The position numbers were made by a program, and so were the translations under genes. The notes beneath the pieces were generated by a model, which saw only the letters and a program-made list of their open reading frames with translations, did not search any database and was not told the origin of the DNA. 64,000 nucleotides of DNA, from the NCBI GenBank assembly GCA_016713825.1, contig JADJOJ010000009.1, forward strand, positions 62,001-126,000, given 5' to 3'. Origin of the DNA: Candidatus Leptofilum gracile. GTDB taxonomy: Bacteria; Chloroflexota; Anaerolineae; Promineifilales; Promineifilaceae. This document shows, piece after piece, positions 8,596 through 17,573 of this stretch; the stretch's first letter is position 1, and the number at the start of each line of letters is the position of its first letter.

Positions 8596-8663
8596 CTGCG
8601 CCAGATTACCCGATGGCACGAATGGAGCAGACGGGCTGGTTATCTTTTAGAAAGGTGTGGCGT

Positions 8664-9197
8664 ATGTCCCAGAACGAGTCGGATGATGAAACAACAGTGG
8701 ATAGTTTGGCAGATTTTGCTGAGTATCGTGCCCGGTTGCGGCATGAGCGGGCGGATTTGATCGAAGAGCTGATTCAGGAAGGGTTTGAGCAGGGGCTGTT
8801 TGATAATTTGCCGGGCAAGGGGAAGCCGCTTAACCTGAATAAAAATCCGTACGCGGCGGATATGGAGCTGGCCAATGAGCTGCTGAAAGAGAATAATTTG
8901 CCGCCGGTGTGGATTTTGCAGCGGAATGAGCTTTTGGCGAAGGTGGCGAAGCTGCGGGCCGAAATTGAGCGGCAGTGGGCGTGGCACCAGCGGGAGTTTG
9001 GCGTGGCCAACACCAACAAGGGCCGCCTGACGATTAGCTGGGATGATTATTGCCTGAAGTGGATTGCGGAAATTGGGGAGCTGAACAAGGGGATTGATGC
9101 GTTTAATTTGAAACGGCCGTTCGACAACATCGAAATCTTCAAACTCACCATCGACAGCGAACTCAAGCGCGTGGGCGCACCCCGCTGGCTGCGCTAG
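8664..9197 (+). CDS. DUF1992 (DnaJ-homologue subfamily C28-like) protein
   Basis: About 177 residues from ATG 8664, preceded by AGAAAGGTG. The diagnostic DUF1992 block is present: LIEELIQEGFEQGLFDNLPG, KGKPLNLNKNPYA and LLKENNLPPVWILQR. A helical C-terminal half follows (KVAKLRAEIERQWAWHQREF). The domain occurs in bacterial YhdN-like proteins and in eukaryotic DNAJC28; no biochemical role is established. An earlier in-frame ATG at 8613 adds 17 unconserved residues and lacks a ribosome site. Single-gene unit on the plus strand. Confidence 0.88.
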   Translation: MSQNESDDETTVDSLADFAEYRARLRHERADLIEELIQEGFEQGLFDNLPGKGKPLNLNKNPYAADMELANELLKENNLPPVWILQRNELLAKVAKLRAEIERQWAWHQREFGVANTNKGRLTISWDDYCLKWIAEIGELNKGIDAFNLKRPFDNIEIFKLTIDSELKRVGAPRWLR

Positions 9198-9223
9198 GGT
9201 CCACCAACCACCAACCACCAAAA

Positions 9224-9607
9224 CTACTCCTCTAACAAATTAATATGCTCCCCATGCTCCGTATCTACGCGGATAGCCCAATATTTCCATTCTCCATTGA
9301 GGTTGGTGCCGTTGACGCGAATCGAGGCGTTGGCCTGGCTGCCCCGGATGGGAATGTACAGCTCTGCATCGCCGCCGTTGGCGGTGTTGACGTTGCCCTG
9401 GGGAAAGCGATACACCTCAACCGGCTCGCCCAGCGCTTGCTGCACGGCGGCGCTGTTCAGCGCTAAATCGACGCTGTGGCTGTACGGCTCTGTCTGGCGG
9501 ATGGCCACCACCGAGCCAAAAAAGCTTGTCACCACGCAAATGACGGTGAGAATGGCAATGATCGCCACCGCCACGCCGATGTTTTTGAGCGTACCCTGTT
9601 TGTTCAT
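9224..9607 (-). CDS. Coa1/Tim21-like cytochrome oxidase assembly factor family protein
   Basis: 127 residues: a short basic N-terminus, one membrane helix (IGVAVAIIAILTVICVVTSF), then an extracytoplasmic alpha/beta domain. NSAAVQQALGEPVEVYRF, AELYIPIRGSQANASIRVNG and GEWKYWAIRVDT match the Coa1/Tim21-type pattern of an early G-x-P-V helix-strand pair followed by a G-x-G-A-x-hydrophobic strand set. In mitochondria Coa1 assists cytochrome oxidase assembly; bacterial copies are mostly uncharacterised. It starts at 9607, 8 bp beyond the stop of the GH gene at 9615, so it may be the last gene of the sugar operon by position only. Confidence 0.65.
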   Translation of the reverse strand: MNKQGTLKNIGVAVAIIAILTVICVVTSFFGSVVAIRQTEPYSHSVDLALNSAAVQQALGEPVEVYRFPQGNVNTANGGDAELYIPIRGSQANASIRVNGTNLNGEWKYWAIRVDTEHGEHINLLEE

Positions 9608-9614
9608 CTTTGAT

Positions 9615-10628
9615 TTAGACGGCTGTCCGCAGATCGATTGATGTTGCCCTGGCATCGTGGCTGGGCGGATTGGTGACGACGAGACGGCCGTCTGGGGCAA
9701 CGTGAACCGGCAACGGATCGGCGATGGTGCCCACAAGATCGCCTGTGGCGGTAAACGCCAGCCAGGTCATGAGCGCCCATTGGCCATCTGGCATTTGAAT
9801 GAGCTTGCCGGCATAATGCGAGCCGTGGGCATTGCCCAGTAAGAAATTGTCTGTTAGCAAAGTGTACGGCCCCAGCGGCTGGTCGGCGACCAGGTAGTGG
9901 GTGCCGGTTTCTGGGGCGATGAGGGGGTTGTTGCGGCGGGCGTCGGCGTATTGCCCATGCCCCACGCAGAAGAGCAGGTAGAAACGGCCGTTTATCTCTA
10001 CCAGCTGCGGCACTTCCATGTGGCCAAACTGGTGCGGCGCGGCGATGGGCGGCGCGACTTGCCATTGCAGCAGGTCGTCGGAGGTGGCGTGGCCAATCAC
10101 CCCGCGCTCCGATTTGTGTCCCTGGTTGCTGCGGGCGGTGATGAAGGCATGGAAACGGCCGTTCAGTTCAAACACCCACGGGTCGCGCCATGCCTGATCG
10201 TGCCACATCTCCAAATCTAGCAGCTCGTACCAGGTGGGGTCGGCCATAATGAGCGGGTTGCCAGGATGCTTTTGCCAGGTGATCAGGTCGCTAGACGTGG
10301 CCAGGCCAATGCGCTGGACGAGTCCTTTTTCTTGCGTTTTGGCCCCGGTGTAAAACAGATACCAGGTGCCGTTGTGGCGAATGATGCTGCCGGTCCAGGT
10401 AGAGGCGTTGTCCCAACTATCGCCAGTTTGGGCAGATGGGTGCAGCGCATCGGGCAAAATTTCCCAATTCACCAAATCCCGAGAGACAGCATGACCAATA
10501 GAAACGTGCCAATGCCGCAGCGATTCCTTGGGCAAATCGTTGCGCGATTGCAGGTAAAAAATGTGATAATCTGGGCCGTCTTGAGCGAACCAAAAATCCC
10601 ATACCCATTTATCTTCTAGTTTCAACAT
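9615..10628 (-). CDS. GH32/GH43-type five-bladed beta-propeller glycoside hydrolase
   Basis: 337 residues without a signal peptide, so cytoplasmic. The opening VWDFWFAQDGPDYHIFYLQ holds the likely nucleophile Asp of the first blade; DLVNWEILP, WTGSIIRHNGTWYLFYTG, the WRDPWVF block (transition-state stabiliser) and GHMEVPQLVEING (acid/base Glu position) follow in the order expected for clan GH-J/GH43 enzymes. It lacks the C-terminal beta-sandwich of classical GH32. Likely acts on imported fructosides, matching its place after an exported GH32 and sugar ABC permeases. Exact substrate is inferred. Confidence 0.8.
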   Translation of the reverse strand: MLKLEDKWVWDFWFAQDGPDYHIFYLQSRNDLPKESLRHWHVSIGHAVSRDLVNWEILPDALHPSAQTGDSWDNASTWTGSIIRHNGTWYLFYTGAKTQEKGLVQRIGLATSSDLITWQKHPGNPLIMADPTWYELLDLEMWHDQAWRDPWVFELNGRFHAFITARSNQGHKSERGVIGHATSDDLLQWQVAPPIAAPHQFGHMEVPQLVEINGRFYLLFCVGHGQYADARRNNPLIAPETGTHYLVADQPLGPYTLLTDNFLLGNAHGSHYAGKLIQMPDGQWALMTWLAFTATGDLVGTIADPLPVHVAPDGRLVVTNPPSHDARATSIDLRTAV

Positions 10629-10702
10629 ATTGATTCACAAATGCCTTTTGTTTTTGTTGTTAAAGTTGGATGGTGCTCATCAATTTCATGTGGTTAGGCC
10701 GG

Positions 10703-12316
10703 TTATCTGCCAATTGTCTGGCCGATTTTTAGCGTGGGTAGCTGGCTGATTGCCGGTGTGGTACTGGTTGGCGGCGGCAGGAAGCGGGCCGCGCCAAGGG
10801 CGTGAATGGTGAGGCTGTGGATGGTAACGGCCGTTCCCTCCGCAAAAAGCTCAAGGCCAACGCTGGTTTCATCTGGGAAAATTTGCTCTGTAAAGCTGAT
10901 GAGGCCATCGCCAGCAAACAGCTCAATCGACGAGCGGTCTACAAAAATGTGCAGCTTCAAAACGCCGTCGGCTGGTTCAAACGTGGCGGTGTGGATGCGG
11001 GCAAAAAGGTCGTTGAAATTAGATTGCCCGGCGTGGGTGCGGTCTACAAACAGGGTATTGCTTTTGGGCGCGTAGCCAACGGCCGTTCTTTCCCCATTCC
11101 CCAGGCGCAGCCGAATTCCCAAACTGTCGGCCTCAGCTGGCGTCTCTAGCTCGGCGATGATTTCTAGCTGGGTGCCGCTCACGGGGGGGATGAACGGGGT
11201 GCCTGGTTGCAGCGTAAGGTTGTGCCAGCTTTGTTCACTTTGGCGCAGGTGGGTGAGTTCGGGAACGGCCGTTTGCCCCAGCCGAATGCCCTCATTTGTT
11301 TGTACCAGCCGCAGTTCACGCGGCAGGCTCATTGCGCCGCGCCAGGTAGCGGTAGGAATCTGGGTAGCGTACTGCCAGTTGTTCATCCAGGCCAGCCACA
11401 GGCGACGGCCGTCTGGCGCATTGCTCCACGACTGGGCCGCATAAAAATCGGCCCCATAATCGGCCCACAGCACCGTTTCTTTGGGATTTTCATTGGTGAA
11501 GGTTTGGCCATCGAACTGGCCAATGAAGTATTGCATACCGCTGCCACCCGCCGGGGCGTTGTTGCTGATGCCCACGGTGAGCACCCAGCGAGATTCGGCC
11601 GTACCTGCAACCGGTAGTTCAAACAGGTCTGGCGTTTCCCAAAAGCTATCCGTCGCGCCCTGGCCAAAGCCAAAGCTGCCGGTGACCACCCAATCGACCA
11701 AATTGGGTGAGGTATAAAACAAGATGGCGCTGCCCGCAGCCAGCGCCATCACCCAATGCCCGCTGCCATCGCCATTGTCATACCACAGCACTTTGGGGTC
11801 GCGGAAGTTGCGAATGTTGGGCGGGGTGGGGATGACGGGATTGCCTGCATACTTTGTCCAGGTGCGTCCCTTGTCCAGGCTGTAGGCAATCGCCTGGCTT
11901 TGGTGGGCGTTGGCATCGTGGTAGGTGTAGATGGCGATCATCGCTTCTGCGCCAAAACCGGCCGTGTTTTGCCAATCGATCACCGCGCTGCCAGAGAAAA
12001 TGTAGCCCAATTCATCTGGCTCCAGGGCAATGGGCAGGTGCTGCCAGTTCACCAAATCGGTGCTGACAGCATGCCCCCAATGCATTGGCCCCCAGACGGT
12101 ATCTTCTGGGAAGTATTGGTAAAACAAATGGTACTCGCCGTCGTAAAAAACCATCCCGTTGGGATCGTTTAACCAAAAGGCGGGTGGGGTAAAGTGAAAA
12201 GCAGGTCGAAAAGGTTCTAAAGGCATCGAAATATCAGGTGTTTTAGATTGGGTACAGGCGGCCAGCAATAAAAATGCAAGTAAAACGCCTATTTTTAGAT
12301 AAAGTTTGAGCATCAT
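10703..12316 (-). CDS. GH32 lipoprotein (levanase/invertase-like beta-fructosidase)
   Basis: Lipoprotein signal MMLKLYLKIGVLLAFLLLAAC with lipobox LAAC, so surface-anchored. The GH32 catalytic propeller has FWLNDPNGM (nucleophile Asp), FSGSAV, NFRDPKVLW (stabiliser) and FWETPDLFELP (acid/base Glu; the common ECP is ETP here). After about residue 370 a beta-sandwich domain ends with VDRSSIELFAGDG, a typical GH32 C-terminal motif. It should release fructose from fructan or sucrose outside the cell. I chose the ATG at 12316, next to AGGA; an ATG at 12337 adds seven residues and has no ribosome site. It is downstream of the permease genes in the same direction. Confidence 0.9.
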   Translation of the reverse strand: MMLKLYLKIGVLLAFLLLAACTQSKTPDISMPLEPFRPAFHFTPPAFWLNDPNGMVFYDGEYHLFYQYFPEDTVWGPMHWGHAVSTDLVNWQHLPIALEPDELGYIFSGSAVIDWQNTAGFGAEAMIAIYTYHDANAHQSQAIAYSLDKGRTWTKYAGNPVIPTPPNIRNFRDPKVLWYDNGDGSGHWVMALAAGSAILFYTSPNLVDWVVTGSFGFGQGATDSFWETPDLFELPVAGTAESRWVLTVGISNNAPAGGSGMQYFIGQFDGQTFTNENPKETVLWADYGADFYAAQSWSNAPDGRRLWLAWMNNWQYATQIPTATWRGAMSLPRELRLVQTNEGIRLGQTAVPELTHLRQSEQSWHNLTLQPGTPFIPPVSGTQLEIIAELETPAEADSLGIRLRLGNGERTAVGYAPKSNTLFVDRTHAGQSNFNDLFARIHTATFEPADGVLKLHIFVDRSSIELFAGDGLISFTEQIFPDETSVGLELFAEGTAVTIHSLTIHALGAARFLPPPTSTTPAISQLPTLKIGQTIGR

Positions 12317-12455
12317 GATCCTGCATTGTTTGCTCATGAAAAGATACGTTTAGCATCAGACAGAAATTGAGCAGGGCTGTTCTGTGTACAGTCGAAGGAT
12401 TGTACAAATTTTTGCTCTATATCTGCGAAAACTTTTTCGCTAAACCAAGCGGAAA

Positions 12456-13340
12456 CTATCCCTTTACGCCACTGGCCGCAATACTTTCAATGAAAGCCCG
12501 CTGCAACGAGAGATATAAAATCAGTACTGGAATAGTAATGATGGAGAGGTATGCCATAATTTCTCCCCAGGCCACATCTAGCTGGAAGAAGTAAGACACC
12601 CCAATCTGCACCGGCCGCAGCTCTTCTGATTGCACAACCATAATCGGCCACAAATAATCGCCCCATTTGGCCAGGAAGGTCAAAATGGTCACAGTCGCCA
12701 CCACTGGCCCAGAAATGGGCATGTAAATGCGGTAATAAATCTGGAACCAGTTTGCGCCGTCAATGAGCGCCGCTTCTACCAATTCATAAGGCAGCGATCT
12801 AAAAAACTGGACGAATAGGAAAATGGTAAATGCGCCCACAATGAAGGGGATAATTTGTACGTGGTAGGTGTCTAGCCAATTGGTGGTCAGGCAAACAAAA
12901 GCTGAACTTTCACAGCCGGTAAAGCTAATCCACGGCAGCTTGCTTACAATGAGCAGCAGCGGAATGGCAATGGTGTCGAAGGGCACAATGAGGGTGGCTA
13001 TGATGACAGCCAGTACAATGCTCTTGCCCTTCCAGCGCGGCACAGCGATAGCAAACCCGGCCATCGAATTGACGATTAAGGCCAAGATGGTGGTGGTGGT
13101 GGTGATAAACACAGAATTCAGGATGAACCGGGCAATGGGTACCCGCCGAAACGCTTCAATGTAGTTATCAAATGACAGATCGCCATATGGGACAAAGGCA
13201 AGCAGCGAGCCAGAGTCGCGCAGCAGCTGTTCATCTGGTTTTAGCGAGGAAACCAGCATGAACACAATGGGAAAAATAAAGATCAGCGCAATGATGATGA
13301 GCAGCCCGTAACGTCCGAGTAAAATCAATCTGTTTTTCAT
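12456..13340 (-). CDS. Carbohydrate ABC transporter permease (MalG-like, CUT1)
   Basis: 294 residues with about six membrane helices. The EAA loop that contacts the ATPase is visible as VEAALIDGANWFQIYYRIYM followed by P-I-S. An unusual 20-odd-residue insertion with two cysteines (FTGCESSAFVCLTTNW) lies before the HVQIIPFI helix. It pairs with the MalF-like permease whose stop is 2 bp upstream of this start, so the two are translationally linked. No ATP-binding subunit is found in the window; CUT1 systems commonly share an MsmK/UgpC-type ATPase encoded elsewhere. Confidence 0.92.
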   Translation of the reverse strand: MKNRLILLGRYGLLIIIALIFIFPIVFMLVSSLKPDEQLLRDSGSLLAFVPYGDLSFDNYIEAFRRVPIARFILNSVFITTTTTILALIVNSMAGFAIAVPRWKGKSIVLAVIIATLIVPFDTIAIPLLLIVSKLPWISFTGCESSAFVCLTTNWLDTYHVQIIPFIVGAFTIFLFVQFFRSLPYELVEAALIDGANWFQIYYRIYMPISGPVVATVTILTFLAKWGDYLWPIMVVQSEELRPVQIGVSYFFQLDVAWGEIMAYLSIITIPVLILYLSLQRAFIESIAASGVKG

Positions 13341-13342
13341 GA

Positions 13343-14482
13343 TTAATCCCTATCCCGTGTGAGATACCGTTGAATCAAGGCGATGGTTAACACCATCAGG
13401 AAGAAAAAGACGGAGATGGCGGAGCCGTAGGCGATATCTTGCTTTTGGTAGCCACGCTGTACGGCCTGGTGGATGATGGTGGTGGTAGAGTCTAGCGGTC
13501 CGCCACGGGTCATAATATCTACCTGGGTAAACAGGCTAAATGCGGCCATGGTGATGGTGATGAGGACGAATACGGCCGTATTCCTCAACCCCGGCCAGGT
13601 GACATACCGAAACTGCTGCCAATTGTTGGCACCCGCAACCTGGGCCGCTTCGTACAGCGAACCAGGTATCGTTTGCAAACCAGCCAGCCAAATTACCATA
13701 TGGAAGCCAACCGCCTGCCAAATGGACATCATCATGATGGCTGGCATGGCCGTTTGGGTGTTGCCCAACCAATCAATCGGCTGGAATGCGCCCATCGTAA
13801 AAAGGCCCAGCAAGCTGTTTAGCAGCCCGTTGTTGCCATCATAAATAAAGCGCCACAAAATGGAGACAATCACCATCGAAATAACAACCGGAATAAAATA
13901 AATGGTGCGAAAGATGTTGATGCCGCGCAGCTTTTGGTTCACCAGCAGGGCCAATACCAGCCCCAGACCCCCTTGCACCGGCACAATCACAATGGCAAAG
14001 TAAAAAATGTTGAACAACGAGCGCAGAAAAACAGAATCGCCAGCCAGTACCGTGTATTGGGTGGTGCCCCGCACCCAGGAAAATGATTCCTGCAGGCCGT
14101 CTAGCTCGGGGTAATCTGGATTGTCGCGCGTGAAGTTACGGGCACGTGGAAAGACAATGGTTCCTTCCTCATCGCGCACAACGTCTCCGGTTGCCGGGTC
14201 TATTTCCGCTTCAATGGGAAAAACCCGAACTGTTAGCAGCCGCTCAAAGTTGCGCATGCCCACAAATTCTGTGGGGTTGGGCGAGATGAGGCGTTGATTG
14301 GTAAAGGCAAATCCGAACGCCATTAAAAAAGGTATGATCAAAAAGCCAAGCATCAAGAAGGCTGCCGGGGCAATCATGGCTACGCCTGCCCGTGCTTCCT
14401 GAAGGCGCATACGGCCGAATTTTTGAGACGATGCGCTTGTGGGGGAAACGGCCGTAGCTTGAGCAGAACCAGATGTACTCAT
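13343..14482 (-). CDS. Carbohydrate ABC transporter permease (MalF-like, CUT1)
   Basis: 379 residues. A Ser/Thr/Ala-rich cytoplasmic N-terminus precedes helix 1 (AGVAMIAPAAFLMLGFLIIP). A long periplasmic-side loop of roughly 85 residues (LLTVRVFPIEAEIDPATGD onward) separates helices 1 and 2, as in MalF-type subunits. The EAA motif is YEAAQVAGANNWQQFRYVTW-P. With the MalG-like partner it forms the channel for the sugar delivered by the binding protein encoded upstream. A 10-bp stem between it and the binding-protein gene (14520-14551) may lower permease expression relative to the binding protein. Confidence 0.93.
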   Translation of the reverse strand: MSTSGSAQATAVSPTSASSQKFGRMRLQEARAGVAMIAPAAFLMLGFLIIPFLMAFGFAFTNQRLISPNPTEFVGMRNFERLLTVRVFPIEAEIDPATGDVVRDEEGTIVFPRARNFTRDNPDYPELDGLQESFSWVRGTTQYTVLAGDSVFLRSLFNIFYFAIVIVPVQGGLGLVLALLVNQKLRGINIFRTIYFIPVVISMVIVSILWRFIYDGNNGLLNSLLGLFTMGAFQPIDWLGNTQTAMPAIMMMSIWQAVGFHMVIWLAGLQTIPGSLYEAAQVAGANNWQQFRYVTWPGLRNTAVFVLITITMAAFSLFTQVDIMTRGGPLDSTTTIIHQAVQRGYQKQDIAYGSAISVFFFLMVLTIALIQRYLTRDRD

Positions 14483-14519
14483 CGCTTATTCCTCTTCTCA
14501 CTCTCAAGTAAGAGGTTGC

Positions 14520-14551
14520 CAGTAGGTTGCAGGTTGCCCCACAACCTACTG
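14520..14551 (-). terminator. Intercistronic stem-loop, likely partial terminator/stabiliser
   Basis: CAGTAGGTTG (14520-14529) pairs with CAACCTACTG (14542-14551), 12-nt loop, no T-run. It sits between binding-protein and permease genes, where such hairpins usually set unequal expression. Confidence 0.5.
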
Positions 14552-14622
14552 ATCAACCAGTTAACAGGCGTGGCCTAAACCACTAATCCTAGGAGGGATT
14601 TCGCAGTGGGCGAGTATCCAAT

Positions 14623-15633
14623 CTAATCGTTTGCAATCGCATCCTCTTGAATAGAAGGCCCAACCACAGACCCATCAAAGCCATACCCCCCGTTGGATTC
14701 AATGTCGGCATTGATTTCATCCGCCGCAGCATCCAGCGCATCAATGACGTCTGCCCCGTTGGCAATGTCGGCCAACGCTTTCTCAAAAGTAAGCGCCGCA
14801 GACAGGTATGCCGGCGTCGGCGGACGCAGGGTGCCTTGCTGGTTGCTCAACTCAAAGAAAACCTCCAGCGGCCCGCCCGGCGCATAGTTCTCTGTCAGAG
14901 CCGCTGCGCTTGTTGTCGCCGGAACCAAACCAATGCCGTTGGAGAACGCTGCCAGATATTCGTCCTGAATGGCGTGCTCAATAAAAGCAAAGCCACACGC
15001 TTTGTTGTCTGAGTTAGAAGATACACCAAACTGCCAGGAAGCCGCGCCGATGCGGCCGCCGTTGCCAAAGTCAGGTGCAGGCAAAAAGAGCATGTCGTCG
15101 CCGAAAGCGTCCAGCGCAGCCAGGGCGGCCCAGTTGCCGTTCCATTGCAGCGCATACTTGCCATCAATGAAGCCGGTATCCCGGTCCGCGCCATCTTGCG
15201 AGGTGCCTGGTACCAGACCGCGATCAAACAAGCTTTGCCACCATTCGCCAAACGCGATGGCTTCATCACCGTTGATGGCCCCTTCCGCGGTGGTGTAGGT
15301 GGAGCGGTCGATGATGTCGCCGCCAAAGCTTTGCATGAGCGGGGAGAAGGCGTAAGGGTACCATTCGCCAGTCCAGGCCATGCCTACGTCCAAAGCAAAT
15401 TCATAGTCGCCGGTAGCCTGGAGGGTTTCGAGCGCGGCGTCGAACTCAGCCAAATCCCACGGTTGGTCCAGGGTGGGGATGCGGATGCCGTTGGCTTCTA
15501 GCACGGAGCGGCGGGCAAACATGCCGATGGCGGCGTCCCACAGGCCCACAGAGTAAACCTGGCCATCCCAGGTGCCAATAGCGCCGGGCAAGAAGCCGTC
15601 TAAAGCGCCAGCGGACAGTTCCAGGGGGCCCAT
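14623..15633 (-). pseudogene. Second tandem sugar-binding domain, frameshifted remainder
   Basis: 336 residues from MGPLELSAGALDGFLPG to SIQEDAIAND, nearly identical to the C-terminal three quarters of the first sugar-binding domain (for example LDQPWDLAEFDAALETLQA and WNGNWAALAALDAFGDDM in both). Its N-terminal quarter is present in the upstream frame (15640-15920), so the original product was two binding domains in one chain joined by an Ala/Pro linker. The break is one extra G in GGGG at 15636-15639 relative to the first copy. An internal ATG at 15633 could restart translation, but the product would lack a signal peptide and lobe 1. Either decay after duplication or a sequencing error. Confidence 0.7.
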
Positions 15634-17350
15634 GTGGGGCCGCCCAGGCCCAGTTGGGCATGACAGGGCCGTCTACGTCGATGATGTCGGGCAAATCACC
15701 AGCCAGGGCGGCGGCGACGATCGATTCGTTGTAGCTTTCTTGGGGGAAATCTTGAATTTCGACAACGCAAGACCCTTGTGACGCATTGAAATCGTTAACA
15801 ATGCTCAGCAGGATGTTGCGCTCAACTTCGTTGCCCGCGCCGTGGTACCACATGCTAACGGTGGCTGCCTCACCACTGGTTTCCGCCGGAGCGGGGGCAG
15901 GGGCGGCCGATGCTTCACCGGTGGCAATAGCATCATTTTGGATATTCGGCCCAACCACGGAGCCATCAAAGCCATACCCGCCGTTGGCTTCAATGTCGGC
16001 ATTGATTTCATCCGCCGCAGCGTCCAGCGCTTCTACAACGTCTGCCCCGTTGGCAATGTCGGCCAACGCTTTTTCAAAGGTGAGCGCCGCAGAGAGGTAA
16101 GCAGGCGTGGGGGGACGCAGCGTGCCTTGGGCATTGCTTAAGCCAAAGAACACCTCCAGCGGCCCACCGGGGGCATAGTTTTCGGTTAGAGCAGCGGCAC
16201 TTAGGGTAGCTGGCACTAAACCAATGCCGTTGGAAAAAGCGGCCAGATATTCGTCTTGGATGGCAAACTCAATAAATGCGTTGGCACCTTCCTGGTTTTG
16301 GGAGTTGGAGGATACACCAAACTGCCAGGAAGCCGCGCCGATGCGGCCGCCGTTGCCAAAGTCAGGTGCAGGCAAAAAGAGCATGTCGTCGCCGAAAGCG
16401 TCCAGCGCAGCCAGGGCGGCCCAGTTGCCGTTCCATTGCAGCGCATACTTGCCATCAATGAAGCCGGTATCCCGGTCCGCGCCATCTTGCGAGGTGCCTG
16501 GTACCAGACCGCGTTCGAACAAGCTTTGCCACCATTCGCCAAACGCAACCGCTTCGTCGCCATTGATGGCCCCTTCCGCGGTGGTGTAGGTGGAGCGGTC
16601 GATGATGTCGCCGCCAAAGCTTTGCATGAGCGGGGAGAAGGCGTATGGGTACCATTCGCCAGTCCAGGCCATGCCTACGTCCAAAGCAAATTCATAGTCG
16701 CCGGTAGCCTGGAGGGTTTCGAGCGCGGCGTCGAACTCAGCCAAATCCCACGGTTGGTCCAGGGTGGGGATGCGGATGCCGTTGGCTTCCAGCACGGAGC
16801 GGCGGGCAAACATGCCGATGGCGGCGTCCCACAGGCCCACGGAGTAAACCTGGCCGTCCCAGGTGCCAATAGCGCCGGGCAAGAAGCCGTCTAAAGCGCC
16901 AGCGGACAGTTCCAGGGGAGCCATGTAGCCCGCCCAGGCCCAGTTGGGCATGACAGGGCCGTCTACGTCGATGATGTCGGGCAAATCACCAGCCAGGGCG
17001 GCGGCGACGATCGATTCGTTGTAGCTTTCTTGGGGGAAATCTTGAATTTCAACGACCCAATTGCTTTGGGAGGCGTTGAAATCTTCAATGATACTCAGCA
17101 GAATGTTGCGTTCGACTTCGTTGCCCGCGCCGTGGTACCACATGGTGAGGGTGGCGGGGCCGTCGCTGGGGGTTTCGGTGGAATCGCTGGCACTGTCTTC
17201 AGCGGCGGTATCTTCGGTGGTGGTATCGCTGCTGGTGTCGGCGTCGGTTTCGCTGCTGTCGGTATCATCGCTGCCGCCGCAAGCCACCAGGAATAGGGCT
17301 AATACAAGCAAAAATAAAACGGACAACGGCCGTTTCAGTTGCGTAAACAT
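15446..17350 (-). CDS. Sugar ABC transporter substrate-binding lipoprotein, fused to start of a second copy
   Basis: Signal MFTQLKRPLSVLFLLVLALF followed by lipobox LVAC and an acidic Ser/Thr/Asp linker, then a family-1 solute-binding domain (TLTMWYHGAGNEVERNILLS ... DLPDIIDVDGPVMPNWAWAG ... GKYALQWNGNWAALAALDAF ... YGFDGSVVGPNIQNDAIA). The first domain ends near residue 475; a linker rich in Ala/Pro (ASAAPAPAPAETSGEAA) leads into a second copy that reads in frame for about 90 residues and then shifts into nonsense from about 15639. RBS AAGGAG precedes the ATG at 17350. It should capture an oligosaccharide (probably a fructoside) for the two permeases encoded downstream. Confidence 0.85.
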   Translation of the reverse strand: MFTQLKRPLSVLFLLVLALFLVACGGSDDTDSSETDADTSSDTTTEDTAAEDSASDSTETPSDGPATLTMWYHGAGNEVERNILLSIIEDFNASQSNWVVEIQDFPQESYNESIVAAALAGDLPDIIDVDGPVMPNWAWAGYMAPLELSAGALDGFLPGAIGTWDGQVYSVGLWDAAIGMFARRSVLEANGIRIPTLDQPWDLAEFDAALETLQATGDYEFALDVGMAWTGEWYPYAFSPLMQSFGGDIIDRSTYTTAEGAINGDEAVAFGEWWQSLFERGLVPGTSQDGADRDTGFIDGKYALQWNGNWAALAALDAFGDDMLFLPAPDFGNGGRIGAASWQFGVSSNSQNQEGANAFIEFAIQDEYLAAFSNGIGLVPATLSAAALTENYAPGGPLEVFFGLSNAQGTLRPPTPAYLSAALTFEKALADIANGADVVEALDAAADEINADIEANGGYGFDGSVVGPNIQNDAIATGEASAAPAPAPAETSGEAATVSMWYHGAGNEVERNILLSIVNDFNASQGSCVVEIQDFPQESYNESIVAAALAGDLPDIIDVDGPVMPNWAWAAPHGPPGTVRWRFRRLLARRYWHLGWPGLLCGPVGRRHRHVCPPLRARSQRHPHPHPGPTVGFG

Positions 17351-17482
17351 ATCTCTCGCTCCTTAATAAGCAAAGGCTTAAAGCGGCGCTTGCTTCTATG
17401 CTGCAAGCTGCCATTGTTTGGAAAACATGAATTTTTAGTAAACGGTATTGGGGATTAAATGCGGTTCTTCTATAATAACCTC

Positions 17483-17556
17483 CTTCCTAGTGGTAATCGG
17501 CATGAAAAATCGGTTCTTGGTCGGATGGATTCTAATGCCGATTACCCTCCTTTTTT
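17483..17556 (+). ncRNA. Candidate small structured RNA between SBP and LacI genes
   Basis: On the plus strand TTGGGG (17448-17453), 17-bp spacer, TATAAT (17471-17476) precede a 12-bp perfect stem GGTAATCGGCAT / ATGCCGATTACC (17492-17503, 17535-17546) and then CTCC plus six T. This promoter, stem and T-run would give a 75-nt RNA with no gene of its own strand nearby. The stem could instead be a regulatory site for the leftward SBP message. Confidence 0.4.
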
Positions 17557-17573
17557 ACATGGTTTTTCTACAC

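Noticed and set aside
12338..12455. TGTACA direct repeats as an operator between permease and GH32 genes
   Set aside because: Only short half-sites with no clear symmetry to the LacI operators; could be chance.
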